In this document: positions 56,295 through 64,000 of the stretch, piece by piece
Layout: each line of letters starts with the position of its first letter
How positions within the stretch are numbered: position 1 is the stretch's first letter
Origin: an uncultured Clostridia bacterium
GTDB lineage: Bacteria; Bacillota; Clostridia; Christensenellales; Borkfalkiaceae
DNA: 64,000 nt
Assembly (NCBI GenBank): GCA_934248055.1
Contig: CAKQKI010000002.1
Span: 62,001-126,000 of the forward strand
Direction of reading: 5' to 3'
Made by a program: the position numbers and the translations under genes
Notes under the pieces: model-generated
What the model was told of the DNA's origin: nothing
Seen by the model: the letters and a program-made list of their open reading frames with translations, nothing else
The model's database searches: none

Positions 56295-57407
56295 TTAATT
56301 TTGATATTTTTTATAAAATTCGACACAAAACTCCGAAAAATAATCGCCGAGTATCGCTTCGCGCATATTTTCCATAAGCCTTACAAGGAAGGTTATGTTG
56401 TGTAGGCTGAGAAGCATTCCCCCCGTCATTTCGCCCACGTTTATCATGTGGCGAAGGTAGGCTTTGGTGTAATTTCTGCAACAGTAACAGTCGCATTCGG
56501 GGTCGAGCGGAGTAAAGTCTTCTTTATATTTTCCGTTTCTCACGACAACTTTTCCCCTGCTCGTCATCGCCGTTCCGTTTCTCGCGATACGGGTTGCAAG
56601 AACGCAGTCGAACATATCTATTCCCCTTTTTACGCCTTCTATAAGACAATCGGGGCTGCCTACCCCCATAAGGTATCTCGGAATATCCGGGCGGTAGTAA
56701 GGCAGCATTGCGTCAAGCATTTCATACATAACTTCTTTCGGCTCTCCGACGGATAAGCCGCCTATACCCATTCCGTATTTTGCATACGGCTGCGTTTCTT
56801 TAAGGCTTTCTATTCTCAGATCTTTGAACATATTTCCCTGAACGATGGGAAAAAGCGCCTGATTAGGATTTTTATGCTCGTTATAGCATCTGTCAAGCCA
56901 GCCGAGAGTTCTGCGCATTGATTTTTCGGCATACTTTTTATCAATGCCGTAAGGCGTGCATTGATCGAACGCCATTATAATGTCCGCTCCGAGATTGTTT
57001 TCTATGTTAATCGCCTTTTCGGGGGTTATAAAATGCTTCGAGCCGTCAACGTTCGAGCGGAAAGCGACGCCTTCGTCGGTAATGTCGTTGAGTTTGGCAA
57101 GCGAAAACACCTGAAAACCGCCGCTGTCGGTAAGAATAGGCTTTTTATAATTCATAAAAGAATGAAGCCCGCCCGCCTTTTTTACTATTTCGTCGCCGGG
57201 GCGCATGTAAAGATGATAAGTGTTTGCAAGTATTATCTGCGCCCGCGCTTCGTCGAGATCGCGCGGATACACTCCTTTCACGGTGGCTTGCGTGCCTACC
57301 GGCATATATACGGGGGTTTTTATATCGCCGTGCGGGGTGTGCAGCACTCCTGCGCGCGCGCCCGTTTTCGCGTCTTGCTTTATCGTTTCAAAATAAAAGT
57401 TTTCCAT
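56295..57407 (-). CDS. tgt: tRNA-guanine transglycosylase
   Basis: 370 residues. It inserts preQ1 at G34 of tRNAs in queuosine synthesis. Motifs: DSGGFQVFSLA with catalytic Asp, MAFDQCTPYG, GIGGLSVGEP, YLMGVGSPDCLIEGVKRGIDMFDCVLATRIARNG (second catalytic Asp), and zinc ligands CDCYCCRNYTKAYLRHM...H. No Shine-Dalgarno sequence is obvious and a TATAAT overlaps the ATG; it may be read from an upstream start or a separate promoter. Next to queA, the next-step enzyme. Confidence 0.98.
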   Translation of the reverse strand: MENFYFETIKQDAKTGARAGVLHTPHGDIKTPVYMPVGTQATVKGVYPRDLDEARAQIILANTYHLYMRPGDEIVKKAGGLHSFMNYKKPILTDSGGFQVFSLAKLNDITDEGVAFRSNVDGSKHFITPEKAINIENNLGADIIMAFDQCTPYGIDKKYAEKSMRRTLGWLDRCYNEHKNPNQALFPIVQGNMFKDLRIESLKETQPYAKYGMGIGGLSVGEPKEVMYEMLDAMLPYYRPDIPRYLMGVGSPDCLIEGVKRGIDMFDCVLATRIARNGTAMTSRGKVVVRNGKYKEDFTPLDPECDCYCCRNYTKAYLRHMINVGEMTGGMLLSLHNITFLVRLMENMREAILGDYFSEFCVEFYKKYQN

Positions 57408-57524
57408 TATATAACCGTAAAAATAATTTTAATTCTATTATTTCCGCTCCGCAAATAACTTCGCCCGCGCCGTTTTAATCCGAAAACGCGGCGTTATAAC
57501 CGCTTAAAACGCGGTAAGCGGAAT

Positions 57525-58547
57525 TTACAAAAACAAACAGGCGTCGCCGAAAGAAAAAAATCTGTACTTTTCGTCGACGGCGTGCTTGTAAACCGAAAGA
57601 ATTTCTTCTCTCGAAGTAAACGCCGCAACGAGCATTATAAGAGTAGATTCGGGAAGATGAAAATTAGTTATAAGACCTTCGACGCATCTGAATTTATACG
57701 GCGGATATATAAAAATCTTCGTATCTCCGCTTCCCGACGATACGAAACCGTTTTCGTCGGCAACCGTTTCAAGAGTTCTCACCGAAGTGGTTCCCACCGC
57801 TATTACGCGACGCTTTTCGCGCTTTGCCTTATTTATTTTTTCGGCGTTTTCCGCCGTGATTTCGTACCATTCGGAATGCATATCGTGTTTTTCCGCGTCT
57901 TCGACCTTTACGGGTCTGAACGTTCCGAGCCCTACTTTAAGTTCCACGGTAGCGAATTCAACGCCTTTTTTCTTTAATCTTTCTATCAGTTCGTTGGTAA
58001 AATGAAGACCTGCGGTCGGCGCTGCCGCGCTGCCGGGATTTTTTGCGTAAACGGTCTGATACCTTTCGCCGTCTTTCAGTTTTTCGTGAATATACGGCGG
58101 TAAAGGCATTTCGCCCGCTCTCGATATAATATCTTCGAAAACTCCGTCGTAAATGAATTTTACTATTCTTTCGCCGCTTTCGGTGCGCGATAAAATTTTT
58201 AACGACAGTTCTTCGTTTATAACGAGCGTTACCCCTTCTCTCGCCTTTTTCCCCGGCTTTACCATAACTTCCCAGTCGGTAAGATTAAGCCTTTTAAGCA
58301 AAAGAATTTCTATTTTGCCGCCGTTTACGGTGTAAGCGTACATACGGGCGGGCAAAACGCGGGTATTGTTTACAACGAGCAGATCGCCCGGTTTTAAAAT
58401 ATTTTCTATATCGGTAAAAACGCCGTCTTTAATTTCGCCCGTTTCTTTATTATAGTATAAAAGCCTTGAACTGTCACGCGGGTATAAAGGAGTCTGCGCT
58501 ATAAGTTCCGGGGGTAAATCGTAATAATAATCGCTTGTTTTAGTCAT
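57525..58547 (-). CDS. queA: S-adenosylmethionine:tRNA ribosyltransferase-isomerase QueA
   Basis: 340 residues from ATG 58547, overlapping ruvB by 8 bases. It transfers the ribosyl part of SAM to preQ1-modified tRNA to make epoxyqueuosine. Motifs: YDLPPELIAQTPLYPRDSSRLL, DLLVVNNTRVLPARM, PGSAAAPTAGLHFTNELI, VGLGTFRPV, HSEWYEI and GLITNFHLPESTLIMLVAAF. Together with tgt it points to a preQ1-derived queuosine pathway. Confidence 0.98.
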   Translation of the reverse strand: MTKTSDYYYDLPPELIAQTPLYPRDSSRLLYYNKETGEIKDGVFTDIENILKPGDLLVVNNTRVLPARMYAYTVNGGKIEILLLKRLNLTDWEVMVKPGKKAREGVTLVINEELSLKILSRTESGERIVKFIYDGVFEDIISRAGEMPLPPYIHEKLKDGERYQTVYAKNPGSAAAPTAGLHFTNELIERLKKKGVEFATVELKVGLGTFRPVKVEDAEKHDMHSEWYEITAENAEKINKAKREKRRVIAVGTTSVRTLETVADENGFVSSGSGDTKIFIYPPYKFRCVEGLITNFHLPESTLIMLVAAFTSREEILSVYKHAVDEKYRFFSFGDACLFL

Positions 58548-59604
58548 CGTAATCGTCAAACAGACTCGTCTGTTCGCTGTGTTTGGTGTTTTTTATTCCG
58601 AGATGGTCGTACGCCCTTTTATTGCATACCCTGCCCCGCGCCGTGCGCGAAATAAAGCCGAGTTGCAAAAGGTAAGGTTCGTAAACGTCTTCGAGAGTGC
58701 CTGCGTCTTCGTTTACGGTAGCCGCAAGCGTTTCGAGTCCGACGGGACCGCCGCCGAATTTTTCAATCATCGATCTTAAAAGAGCAACGTCCGTACAATC
58801 CAGTCCGAGTTCGTCGATTTCAAGTTTTTTTAGCGCATGGCGAGCGTCTTCGCGGGTAATGGAAGAATGCCCCATAACCGACGAAAAATCTCTCACTCTC
58901 TTTAAAAGCCTGTTTACTATTCTCGGCGTGCCGCGGCTGCGTTTTGCGATTTCAAAAGCGGCGTCTTCGTCTATTTCCGCGCCTAAGGTCCGCGCAGAAC
59001 GCGTCGCTATTTCTTTAAGTTCTTCGGGCGAATAGAGTTCGAGACGGAGTAAAACGCCGAATCTGTCTCTTAAAGGAGAAGACAACATCCCCGCTTTCGT
59101 CGTCGCGCCGACGAGAGTGAATTTTTTAAGCGGTATCTGAACGCTTCGCGCAGAAGGTCCTTTGCCGATGATAAAATCAAGCGAAAAATCTTCCATGGCG
59201 GGATAAAGAATTTCTTCCACGTTATGATTCAGCCTGTGTATCTCGTCGATAAACAAAACGTCGCCTTCGTTAAGGTTTGTTAAAATGGCGGCAAGGTCGC
59301 CCGCCTTTTCTACGGACGGGCCCGACGTAACTTTGATGGTAGTTCCCATTTCCGCGGCTATAATGTGCGCAAGAGTGGTTTTGCCAAGCCCCGGGGGACC
59401 GTAAAGAAGAACGTGGTCGAGAGTTTCGCCGCGGAGTTTCGCGGCTTTCATAAACACGGTGAGATTGTCTTTCACCTTGTCCTGCCCGACGTAACCGTCC
59501 ATCGATTTCGGGCGAAGCACGTTTTCAACGTCGTCGTATTCGTTTTTTTCAACGGCAACTATTCTTTCTTCTTCGCCGCCGAAAATATCATGCTCGTCTA
59601 TCAT
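58540..59604 (-). CDS. ruvB: Holliday junction branch-migration DNA helicase RuvB
   Basis: 354 residues. AAA+ motor: LRPKSMDGYVGQDKVKDNL, Walker A GPPGLGKTT, Walker B FIDEIHRL, sensor 1 VGATTKAGMLSSPLRDRFG, Arg finger region, and C-terminal winged helix (GGGPVGLETLAATVNEDAGTLEDVYEPYLLQLGFISRTARGR). Preceded by ruvA (seven-base gap) and ruvC. Confidence 0.99.
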   Translation of the reverse strand: MIDEHDIFGGEEERIVAVEKNEYDDVENVLRPKSMDGYVGQDKVKDNLTVFMKAAKLRGETLDHVLLYGPPGLGKTTLAHIIAAEMGTTIKVTSGPSVEKAGDLAAILTNLNEGDVLFIDEIHRLNHNVEEILYPAMEDFSLDFIIGKGPSARSVQIPLKKFTLVGATTKAGMLSSPLRDRFGVLLRLELYSPEELKEIATRSARTLGAEIDEDAAFEIAKRSRGTPRIVNRLLKRVRDFSSVMGHSSITREDARHALKKLEIDELGLDCTDVALLRSMIEKFGGGPVGLETLAATVNEDAGTLEDVYEPYLLQLGFISRTARGRVCNKRAYDHLGIKNTKHSEQTSLFDDYDD

Positions 59605-59611
59605 AATTTAC

Positions 59612-60211
59612 CTACTTAATAATCTGAAGGGCAACCGTTATAATGCTTTCTACCGTATCCGCGCCGCGCGCTTTGGCTTCTTCTACCGCTTTTTTACTCT
59701 CCGCGCGCGTAAAGCCGAGACTCATAAGAGCGATAACGCCGTCTTCGTCCAGAGTGTTTGCAACCTGATCCGAAGCGGTTTTTTTGGGCTTTTCGCCTTC
59801 GGGAAGGTCAAGCGACGATATATTTTCGCGCAGTTCCAGAATAATTCGTTCGGCGGTTTTCTTTCCGAGACCTTTAACTCTCGACAGCGATTTTGCGTCT
59901 GACGACGCTATTATATACGCAAGGTCGCGAAGGGGCATCGACGATAAAACGGTTATTCCCATTTTCGGTCCTATACCCGATACGGATATAAGTTTTAAAA
60001 ACATACTTTTTTCTTCGGGAGAAATAAAACCGAAAAGACTTATTTCGCCTTCTCTTACGTTCATATAAGTATAAACTTCGCCGCCGCCCGCCGCCGTAAG
60101 CGTTTCGTAAGCGGACGCGGAACAGGTTATTTCAAACCCCACTCCGCCCGTTTCGAGAATTACCGCGCCGTTGCCGTGAAAAATAAGTTTTCCCTTTAAA
60201 TAGCCTATCAT
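59612..60211 (-). CDS. ruvA: Holliday junction DNA-binding protein RuvA
   Basis: 199 residues. OB fold (MIGYLKGKLIFHGNGAVILETGGVGFEITCS), HhH domain (LISVSGIGPKMGITVLSS, RVKGLGKKTAERIILEL), flexible linker and C-terminal UBA-like domain (EDGVIALMSLGFTRAESKKAVEEA) that engages RuvB. AAGGTAAATT precedes the ATG. It sits 3 bases after ruvC. Confidence 0.98.
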   Translation of the reverse strand: MIGYLKGKLIFHGNGAVILETGGVGFEITCSASAYETLTAAGGGEVYTYMNVREGEISLFGFISPEEKSMFLKLISVSGIGPKMGITVLSSMPLRDLAYIIASSDAKSLSRVKGLGKKTAERIILELRENISSLDLPEGEKPKKTASDQVANTLDEDGVIALMSLGFTRAESKKAVEEAKARGADTVESIITVALQIIK

Positions 60212-60214
60212 AAT

Positions 60215-60709
60215 TTACCTTATTTTAAAAGTTTTGTTCAATCTGTTCGTATGGGAATGCGTAAGCGCGACCGCAAGAGCGTCCGCCGCGTCGTCGGGCT
60301 TGGGAATTTTATTCAGATTAAGAAAAGTTTTGGTCATTTCCTGAATCTGACGCTTTTCGGCTTTGCCGTAACCCGTTAACGCCTGCTTTATCTGAAGGGG
60401 CGTGTATTCGTAAAGCCCCGCGCAGTGCTTTACGCACGTTAAAAGTATTACCCCCCTTGCCTGCGCCACGTTTATTGCGGTGGTAACGTTATTGTTGAAA
60501 AACAACTCTTCAAGAGCGATTTCGTCGGGCGAAAATTTTAAAATAAGGCTTGTAAGGTCTTCTTCTATCATTTTAAGCCGCTCGGGAATTATGCTTTCTT
60601 TCGGAGTTAAAATAACGCCGTACGATACGGGTTTGGGCGTTCCCGAAACAACGTCGATAACCCCCCATCCGACCGTTGCAAGCCCGGGATCTATTCCGAG
60701 TATTCTCAT
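60215..60709 (-). CDS. ruvC: Holliday junction resolvase RuvC
   Basis: 164 residues, normal length. MRILGIDPGLATVGWGVID carries the first catalytic Asp; the Glu is in IALEELFFNNNVTTAINVAQARG; the final acids are in PKPDDAADALAVALTH. First gene of ruvC-ruvA-ruvB-queA. There is no Shine-Dalgarno sequence, and the -10 box ends eight bases before the ATG. No LexA-type SOS box is evident. Confidence 0.98.
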   Translation of the reverse strand: MRILGIDPGLATVGWGVIDVVSGTPKPVSYGVILTPKESIIPERLKMIEEDLTSLILKFSPDEIALEELFFNNNVTTAINVAQARGVILLTCVKHCAGLYEYTPLQIKQALTGYGKAEKRQIQEMTKTFLNLNKIPKPDDAADALAVALTHSHTNRLNKTFKIR

Positions 60710-60717
60710 AAATATAT

Positions 60718-60746
60718 ATTATATATTATAACCGCGTTTTAGTCAA
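60718..60746 (-). promoter_or_regulatory. Promoter of ruvC-ruvA-ruvB-queA
   Basis: Minus strand TTGACT (60741-60746), 17-base spacer, TATAAT (60718-60723). Transcription is expected one or two bases from the ruvC ATG at 60709. Confidence 0.75.
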
Positions 60747-60798
60747 GAAAAACCGCGCGGCAAAGAGAAAACGCCGCCGTTTGCGACGATTTTAAAAA

Positions 60799-60828
60799 AG
60801 GACGGTTGCGCCGTAACGTAACCGTCCT
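60799..60828 (-). terminator. Terminator of the fakA-fakB-GNAT operon
   Basis: AGGACGGTT / AACCGTCCT with a 12-base loop; six T residues follow on the minus strand. It lies about 120 bases past the GNAT gene. The spacer between (60829-60951) contains only a partial repeat copy. Confidence 0.75.
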
Positions 60829-60925
60829 AACTTTTTATAATTTCGTTTTGCGGGTTTAATAAAATTTTTACGCCTTAAAAATTCCCGCGGCGAAAAAATA
60901 TTACTTTATCGAAAAGCCTTATCTT

Positions 60926-60939
60926 AGCCGCAAGCGACT
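60926..60939 (+). repeat. Partial copy of the dispersed repeat
   Basis: AGCCGCAAGCGACT matches the 5' half of the 15555 copy exactly; the TGCGTTTGAACCC tail is absent. Confidence 0.45.
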
Positions 60940-60951
60940 ATGCAAAGCAAA

Positions 60952-62091
60952 TTATTTCTTACCGCCGCCCGTAAGATTTTTCACGTAAGACCTTCTGCGT
61001 TTATGCTGTCTTTTGTCAAAATATTTCCATTGCGACTGAACTTTTTCGTTTGTTTCGAGATTAAGATTCGTTTCGAGATACGCTATTTTTCCGCTTCTTA
61101 ACATTCTGATAACGTGATCGAGAGCAACGGCGTTCACACCGCGCGCCTGATATTCGGGAAGAACGGCTATAAGCGCAAGATCTATGATTTCAGGACGTTT
61201 TACGGCTTTCAGAAGCCTTATAAGCCCTGCGGGCGTAAGTTTTCCGCCGCTTTTTCTCAGCGATTTTGCTATGCCGGGCAAGCATAAAGCAAACGCCGCA
61301 ACGTTTTCGTTCTCGTCGAGAATAATCGCGATATATTCTTCGTTTATCATAATTTTAAACTGCGAAATCATCTGCTTTTTCATTTCCGCGGTAAACGGAA
61401 CGGTGCCGTATAAATCTTTATAACACTCGTCAAGGCAGTGAAAAATTCCGTCGGAATATTTATTGAAAATTTCCGATTTGTTTTTTACTTTTAAAAGATG
61501 CAGTTTGTTTATCTTAAGAGTTTTTTCCGCTATTCTCGAAATTTTTTCGGCGGTTTTTTCGTCGGGCGCGCGGAGTTGATACTCCACCCAGTCCACTTCT
61601 TTTTCATACCCCGAGTTTTCAACGAGCGCGGGATAATAATCGAAGTTATACTGTTCTTCGAAAGTAGAAAATTCGTTAAAACCGTCTATCAAAAGTCCTT
61701 CGCGCTCGAGATCGGAAAATCCGAGCGGCCCGCAGACCGTAGTCATTCCCTTTTCCGCCGCCCATTTTTCAAACGCCGAAAAAAGCGCCGACGACACTTC
61801 TTCGTCGTTCACCGAATCGAAGCGGGTAAATCTCGCGCGGGCTTCGCCGCGGAGTTCGTTTGACTGCTTCTGAATTATTCCGTGAATCCGCCCCGCCACC
61901 TTTCCGTCTTTTATCGCAAGAAAAAATTCGGATTCGCAGGTTTTTGCGTAAACGTTTTTATCGGTGAACACAGACTTTTCGTCCATATAAAGCGGCGGTG
62001 CGAAATACTCGCAATTTTTATAAAGCCGAAGCGGAAAATCAAGAAATTTTTTAATATCTTTTTTCGAACGGACTTTTACTATCTCTACCAT
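60952..62091 (-). CDS. GNAT-like N-acetyltransferase
   Basis: 379 residues from ATG 62091, whose A is also the last base of the upstream fakB stop codon (TAATG). The N-terminal half (MVEIVKVRSKKDIKKFLDFPLRLYKNCEYFAPPLYMDEKSVF and FLAIKDGKVAGRIHGIIQKQSNE) and later ALIAVLPEYQARGVNAVALDHVIRMLRSGKIAYLETNLNLETNEKVQSQWKYFDKRQHKRRRSY, which has the acetyl-CoA-binding Q/R-x-x-G-x-G/A-like loop, fit a double-GNAT protein of the kind sometimes found near fatty-acid genes. Substrate unknown; close coupling to fakB suggests a lipid- or acyl-related role, but this is only context. Confidence 0.7.
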   Translation of the reverse strand: MVEIVKVRSKKDIKKFLDFPLRLYKNCEYFAPPLYMDEKSVFTDKNVYAKTCESEFFLAIKDGKVAGRIHGIIQKQSNELRGEARARFTRFDSVNDEEVSSALFSAFEKWAAEKGMTTVCGPLGFSDLEREGLLIDGFNEFSTFEEQYNFDYYPALVENSGYEKEVDWVEYQLRAPDEKTAEKISRIAEKTLKINKLHLLKVKNKSEIFNKYSDGIFHCLDECYKDLYGTVPFTAEMKKQMISQFKIMINEEYIAIILDENENVAAFALCLPGIAKSLRKSGGKLTPAGLIRLLKAVKRPEIIDLALIAVLPEYQARGVNAVALDHVIRMLRSGKIAYLETNLNLETNEKVQSQWKYFDKRQHKRRRSYVKNLTGGGKK

Positions 62092-62984
62092 TAAAGGCTT
62101 TCGTCCTTTTTCCTTAAAAACACAAGACCGTAGCCCGCAAGCCACGGACCGTTGCTGCAACCGCATACGGGAGCCATTATAACGGGTTCGTGATTGCATT
62201 TTATGCCGTAATCTTTTTCAACTTCTTTTAACTCTTCAAGAAGCGACGGTCCCGTGTAAACGTGCCACAAAAGATAATCATTTTCGTCGCGGTCGCCTAT
62301 CATTTCTTTAAGCATTTCGCATTCGCGCTGAAGGGCTTTTTTACGCGTTCTCACGCTCGCAAGCGAAACGAGTTCGCCCGCGCGGTTAAAGCCGACAACG
62401 GGGCATATTCCGAGCATTTTACCCATTAACGCCTTACCGCCTTTAAGCCTGCCGTTATAGATAAGATAGTCGAGTTTGCCGTCTACGGCGATAAACTCTT
62501 CGTGAGCGATCATCCATTCGAGTTCTTTTACTATATCGTCGGTCGGAACGCCTTTTTCTATCATCTCGGCCGCTTTTACGGCAAGAATACCTTCGCTGAA
62601 ACTGCACGACATAGAGTCTACGACCGTAACTTTGAGTTTTCCTTCGTATTCTTTGGCGATATTCTTTATAAGATTGTTCGAGCCGCTCAGATACGCGCTG
62701 AGCGTTACGACTATGATTTCGTCGTAACCGTCGGAAACGGCTTTGTCAAAACAGTTTTTAACGCCTTCGGCGGTAACCATACCTGTTCTCGGCAGATTGT
62801 TTTTCGGATCTTTCAGCGTTTCGAGTTCGGCGTAAAATTTTACGGGGTCAAGATCGAGACCTTCCGTATAATCTTTGCCGTTAAAAGTAACGTAAAGTCT
62901 TATAATATCGATATCGTACTTTTTATAGCGTTCGGGGGCGTAGTCAAGACAGCCCGTAGAAGTGCATGCGACTTTTCTTTTCAT
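62091..62984 (-). CDS. DegV/FakB-family fatty-acid-binding protein (copy 2)
   Basis: 297 residues. FakB proteins present a fatty acid to FakA for phosphorylation. It has the DegV core: CTSTGCLDYAPERYKKYDIDIIRLYVTFNGKDYTEGLDLDPVKFYAELETLKDPKNNLPRTGMVTAEG, IVVTLSAYLSGSNNLI, VDSMSCSFSEGILAVKAAEM, and GKLDYLIYNGRLKGGKALMGK. The N-terminal CTSTGCLDYAP differs from the usual DSTADL motif. Paralogue of the next gene, with one nearly identical 72-base stretch. AGGAG upstream of the ATG. Confidence 0.9.
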   Translation of the reverse strand: MKRKVACTSTGCLDYAPERYKKYDIDIIRLYVTFNGKDYTEGLDLDPVKFYAELETLKDPKNNLPRTGMVTAEGVKNCFDKAVSDGYDEIIVVTLSAYLSGSNNLIKNIAKEYEGKLKVTVVDSMSCSFSEGILAVKAAEMIEKGVPTDDIVKELEWMIAHEEFIAVDGKLDYLIYNGRLKGGKALMGKMLGICPVVGFNRAGELVSLASVRTRKKALQRECEMLKEMIGDRDENDYLLWHVYTGPSLLEELKEVEKDYGIKCNHEPVIMAPVCGCSNGPWLAGYGLVFLRKKDESL

Positions 62985-63011
62985 ATATATCTCCTGTTTT
63001 TAAAATTTTAA

Positions 63012-63920
63012 TCACTCGTCAAGGTTTTCGTCTGCGCGCCGTATCGGGAAATATCCGTAGCCCGCAAGCCACGGACCGTTATGACACCCCGACACCGGCG
63101 ACATGATTACCGGCTCGTGATTACATTCTATTCCGTAATCTTTTTCGATTTTATCGAGTTCTTTTATCAGCGATTTTCCCGTATAAACTTTAAAAAGAAT
63201 ATAATCTTCGCTGCTTCTGTCGCCCGTTATTTTTTTTATTTCTTCACAGGCTTTCATAAGCGCTTTTTTAGGAGTTCTTACGCTCGCTATCGGGGTTATT
63301 TCGCCTTCTTTGCTGAAATGAATAAGCGGACATATATTCATCATTTTACCCATTAACGCCTTGCCGCCTTTAAGCCTGCCGTTATAGATAAGATAGTCGA
63401 GTTTGCCGTCTACTCCCACAAATTCCTGACGGCGCATAATCCAGCCTATTTCTTTAAGAACGGTTTCCGTATCCGCGCCTTTATCGAAAAGTTCACGCGC
63501 TTTTATCGCTAAAAGACCTTCGCCGAAACAGGTTATTTTCGAATCTATTACCGTTACTTTCAATTTGTTTTTATATTCTTCGCCGACTATCCTTATTAAA
63601 TTATACGTGCCGCCGAGCGCGCTGCTGAGAGCGATTATAAAAACTTCTTTAAACCCGTCGTCAACCGCTTTATCGAAGAATTCGTGTATTTCGGCAACGG
63701 TAGGCATAGCCGTATGCGGAAGATTGTTTTTCGGGTCTTTTAAAGTTTCAAGTTCTTTATAAAACGCGTCGGGATCGAATTCGGGACCTTCGAGAAATTC
63801 TTTTCCTTTAAAAACTATATGCACTCTTATAAAGCGTATTCCCGGATTGCGGTAACGCTCGGGCGCGTATTCGATACATCCCGTGGACGTGCATCCTACA
63901 AGCACTTTATTGTCTGACAT
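63012..63920 (-). CDS. DegV/FakB-family fatty-acid-binding protein (copy 1)
   Basis: 302 residues, same domain layout as copy 2: CTSTGCIEYAPERYRNPGIRFIRVHIVFKGKEFLEGPEFDPDAFYKELETLKDPKNNLPHTAMPTVAE, IIALSSALGGTYNLIR, VIDSKITCFGEGLLAIKA. It lies directly downstream (nine bases) of the fakA end, the usual fakA-fakB order. The two copies may prefer different chain lengths or saturation, as FakB paralogues do in Staphylococcus; here that is inference. Start ATG 63920 preceded by TAGGAG. Confidence 0.92.
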   Translation of the reverse strand: MSDNKVLVGCTSTGCIEYAPERYRNPGIRFIRVHIVFKGKEFLEGPEFDPDAFYKELETLKDPKNNLPHTAMPTVAEIHEFFDKAVDDGFKEVFIIALSSALGGTYNLIRIVGEEYKNKLKVTVIDSKITCFGEGLLAIKARELFDKGADTETVLKEIGWIMRRQEFVGVDGKLDYLIYNGRLKGGKALMGKMMNICPLIHFSKEGEITPIASVRTPKKALMKACEEIKKITGDRSSEDYILFKVYTGKSLIKELDKIEKDYGIECNHEPVIMSPVSGCHNGPWLAGYGYFPIRRADENLDE

Positions 63921-63929
63921 ATTTTTCTC

Positions 63930-64000
63930 CTATTCTACGGACAGCAACACGCTGTAAACTTTCTGCCCGCCGTAATACTCGCACAATTCGAGATCCGGGT
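63930..64000 (-). CDS. fakA: Fatty acid kinase FakA, C-terminal end (partial)
   Basis: Only the last 22 codons are inside the window, ending PDLELCEYYGGQKVYSVLLS followed by VE and a TAG stop at 63930-63932. The pattern E-x-Y-x-G-G-Q-x-V-Y-x-x-x-x-S-V-E at the very end is typical of YloV/FakA (DAK2 domain) proteins. Two FakB genes follow, which supports the call. The remainder lies past the right edge. Confidence 0.7.
   Translation of the reverse strand, partial: PDLELCEYYGGQKVYSVLLSVE

Noticed and set aside
60710..60760. LexA/SOS box before ruvC
   Set aside because: No GAAC-N4-6-GTTC type palindrome is visible between the promoter and start.
1..64000. CRISPR array, prophage, integrase, transposase or toxin-antitoxin module
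   Set aside because: No regularly spaced repeats or matching proteins were seen; only non-autonomous repeats are present.

Overview
The window reads as chromosome of an anaerobic, low-to-moderate GC Bacillota (Firmicutes), most likely class Clostridia and possibly an uncultured gut lineage. The case rests on gene content and order: hrcA-grpE-dnaK-dnaJ behind a CIRCE operator, a YlbJ-type sporulation membrane protein beside coaD and rsmD, HemZ, a yajC/TIGR04086/secD/secF/recJ/relA block, a Na+-type V-ATPase, a flavodiiron-rubredoxin oxygen-reduction protein, FakA/FakB fatty-acid kinase genes, and a DUF6062-type protein. Nearly all genes are housekeeping, most lie on the minus strand, and many overlap by 1-14 bases. 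There is no prophage, transposase, CRISPR array, rRNA or defence island.

Layout. 1-1.5 kb: ispG (partial), coaX and an ECF-type transporter subunit. 1.5-3.1 kb: an accessory gap with a MITE-like inverted-repeat element, a very cysteine-rich small protein, an ArsR regulator and a 44-residue hydrophobic protein. 3.1-7.9 kb: the heat-shock operon under CIRCE. 8.1 kb: tRNA-Thr(CGT). 9.5-15.6 kb: a plus-strand purine-salvage unit (guanine-type riboswitch, xpt, BMP-family lipoprotein, ABC ATPase, two permeases). 15.7-28.1 kb: galE, murG, a WYL regulator, rarA, ylbJ, coaD, rsmD, alr, an ABC exporter half, a CapD/FlaA1-type nucleotide-sugar dehydratase and a DUF6062-type protein.

28.1-40.6 kb is a sodium-energetics block. 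An orphan Na+ decarboxylase beta subunit (with a small gamma-like subunit) sits behind a structured leader ending in an attenuator. Next to it are a lipoprotein and a complete V-type ATPase whose c-ring keeps the Na+ ligands, apparently co-transcribed from an unusually short alaS. 40.9-46.3 kb: a membrane protein, a BFD-like [2Fe-2S] protein, the flavodiiron fusion behind a PerR/Fur-like 7-1-7 operator, pnp and rpsO. 46.3-55.1 kb: hemZ, a metallo-hydrolase, relA, recJ, secF and secD. 55.3-60.7 kb: TIGR04086, yajC, tgt, queA, ruvB, ruvA, ruvC. 60.9-64 kb: a GNAT-like protein, two tandem DegV/FakB genes and the 3' end of fakA.

I see no clearly unprecedented multi-gene system. The best leads are the attenuated structured leader before the orphan Na+ decarboxylase subunit, the set of first-in-operon genes with a -10 box almost touching the start codon and no Shine-Dalgarno sequence (ruvC, murG, ylbJ, the DUF6062-type gene), the dispersed hairpin-forming repeat family, the truncated AlaRS leading the V-ATPase operon, and the locally near-identical stretch shared by the two FakB paralogues.
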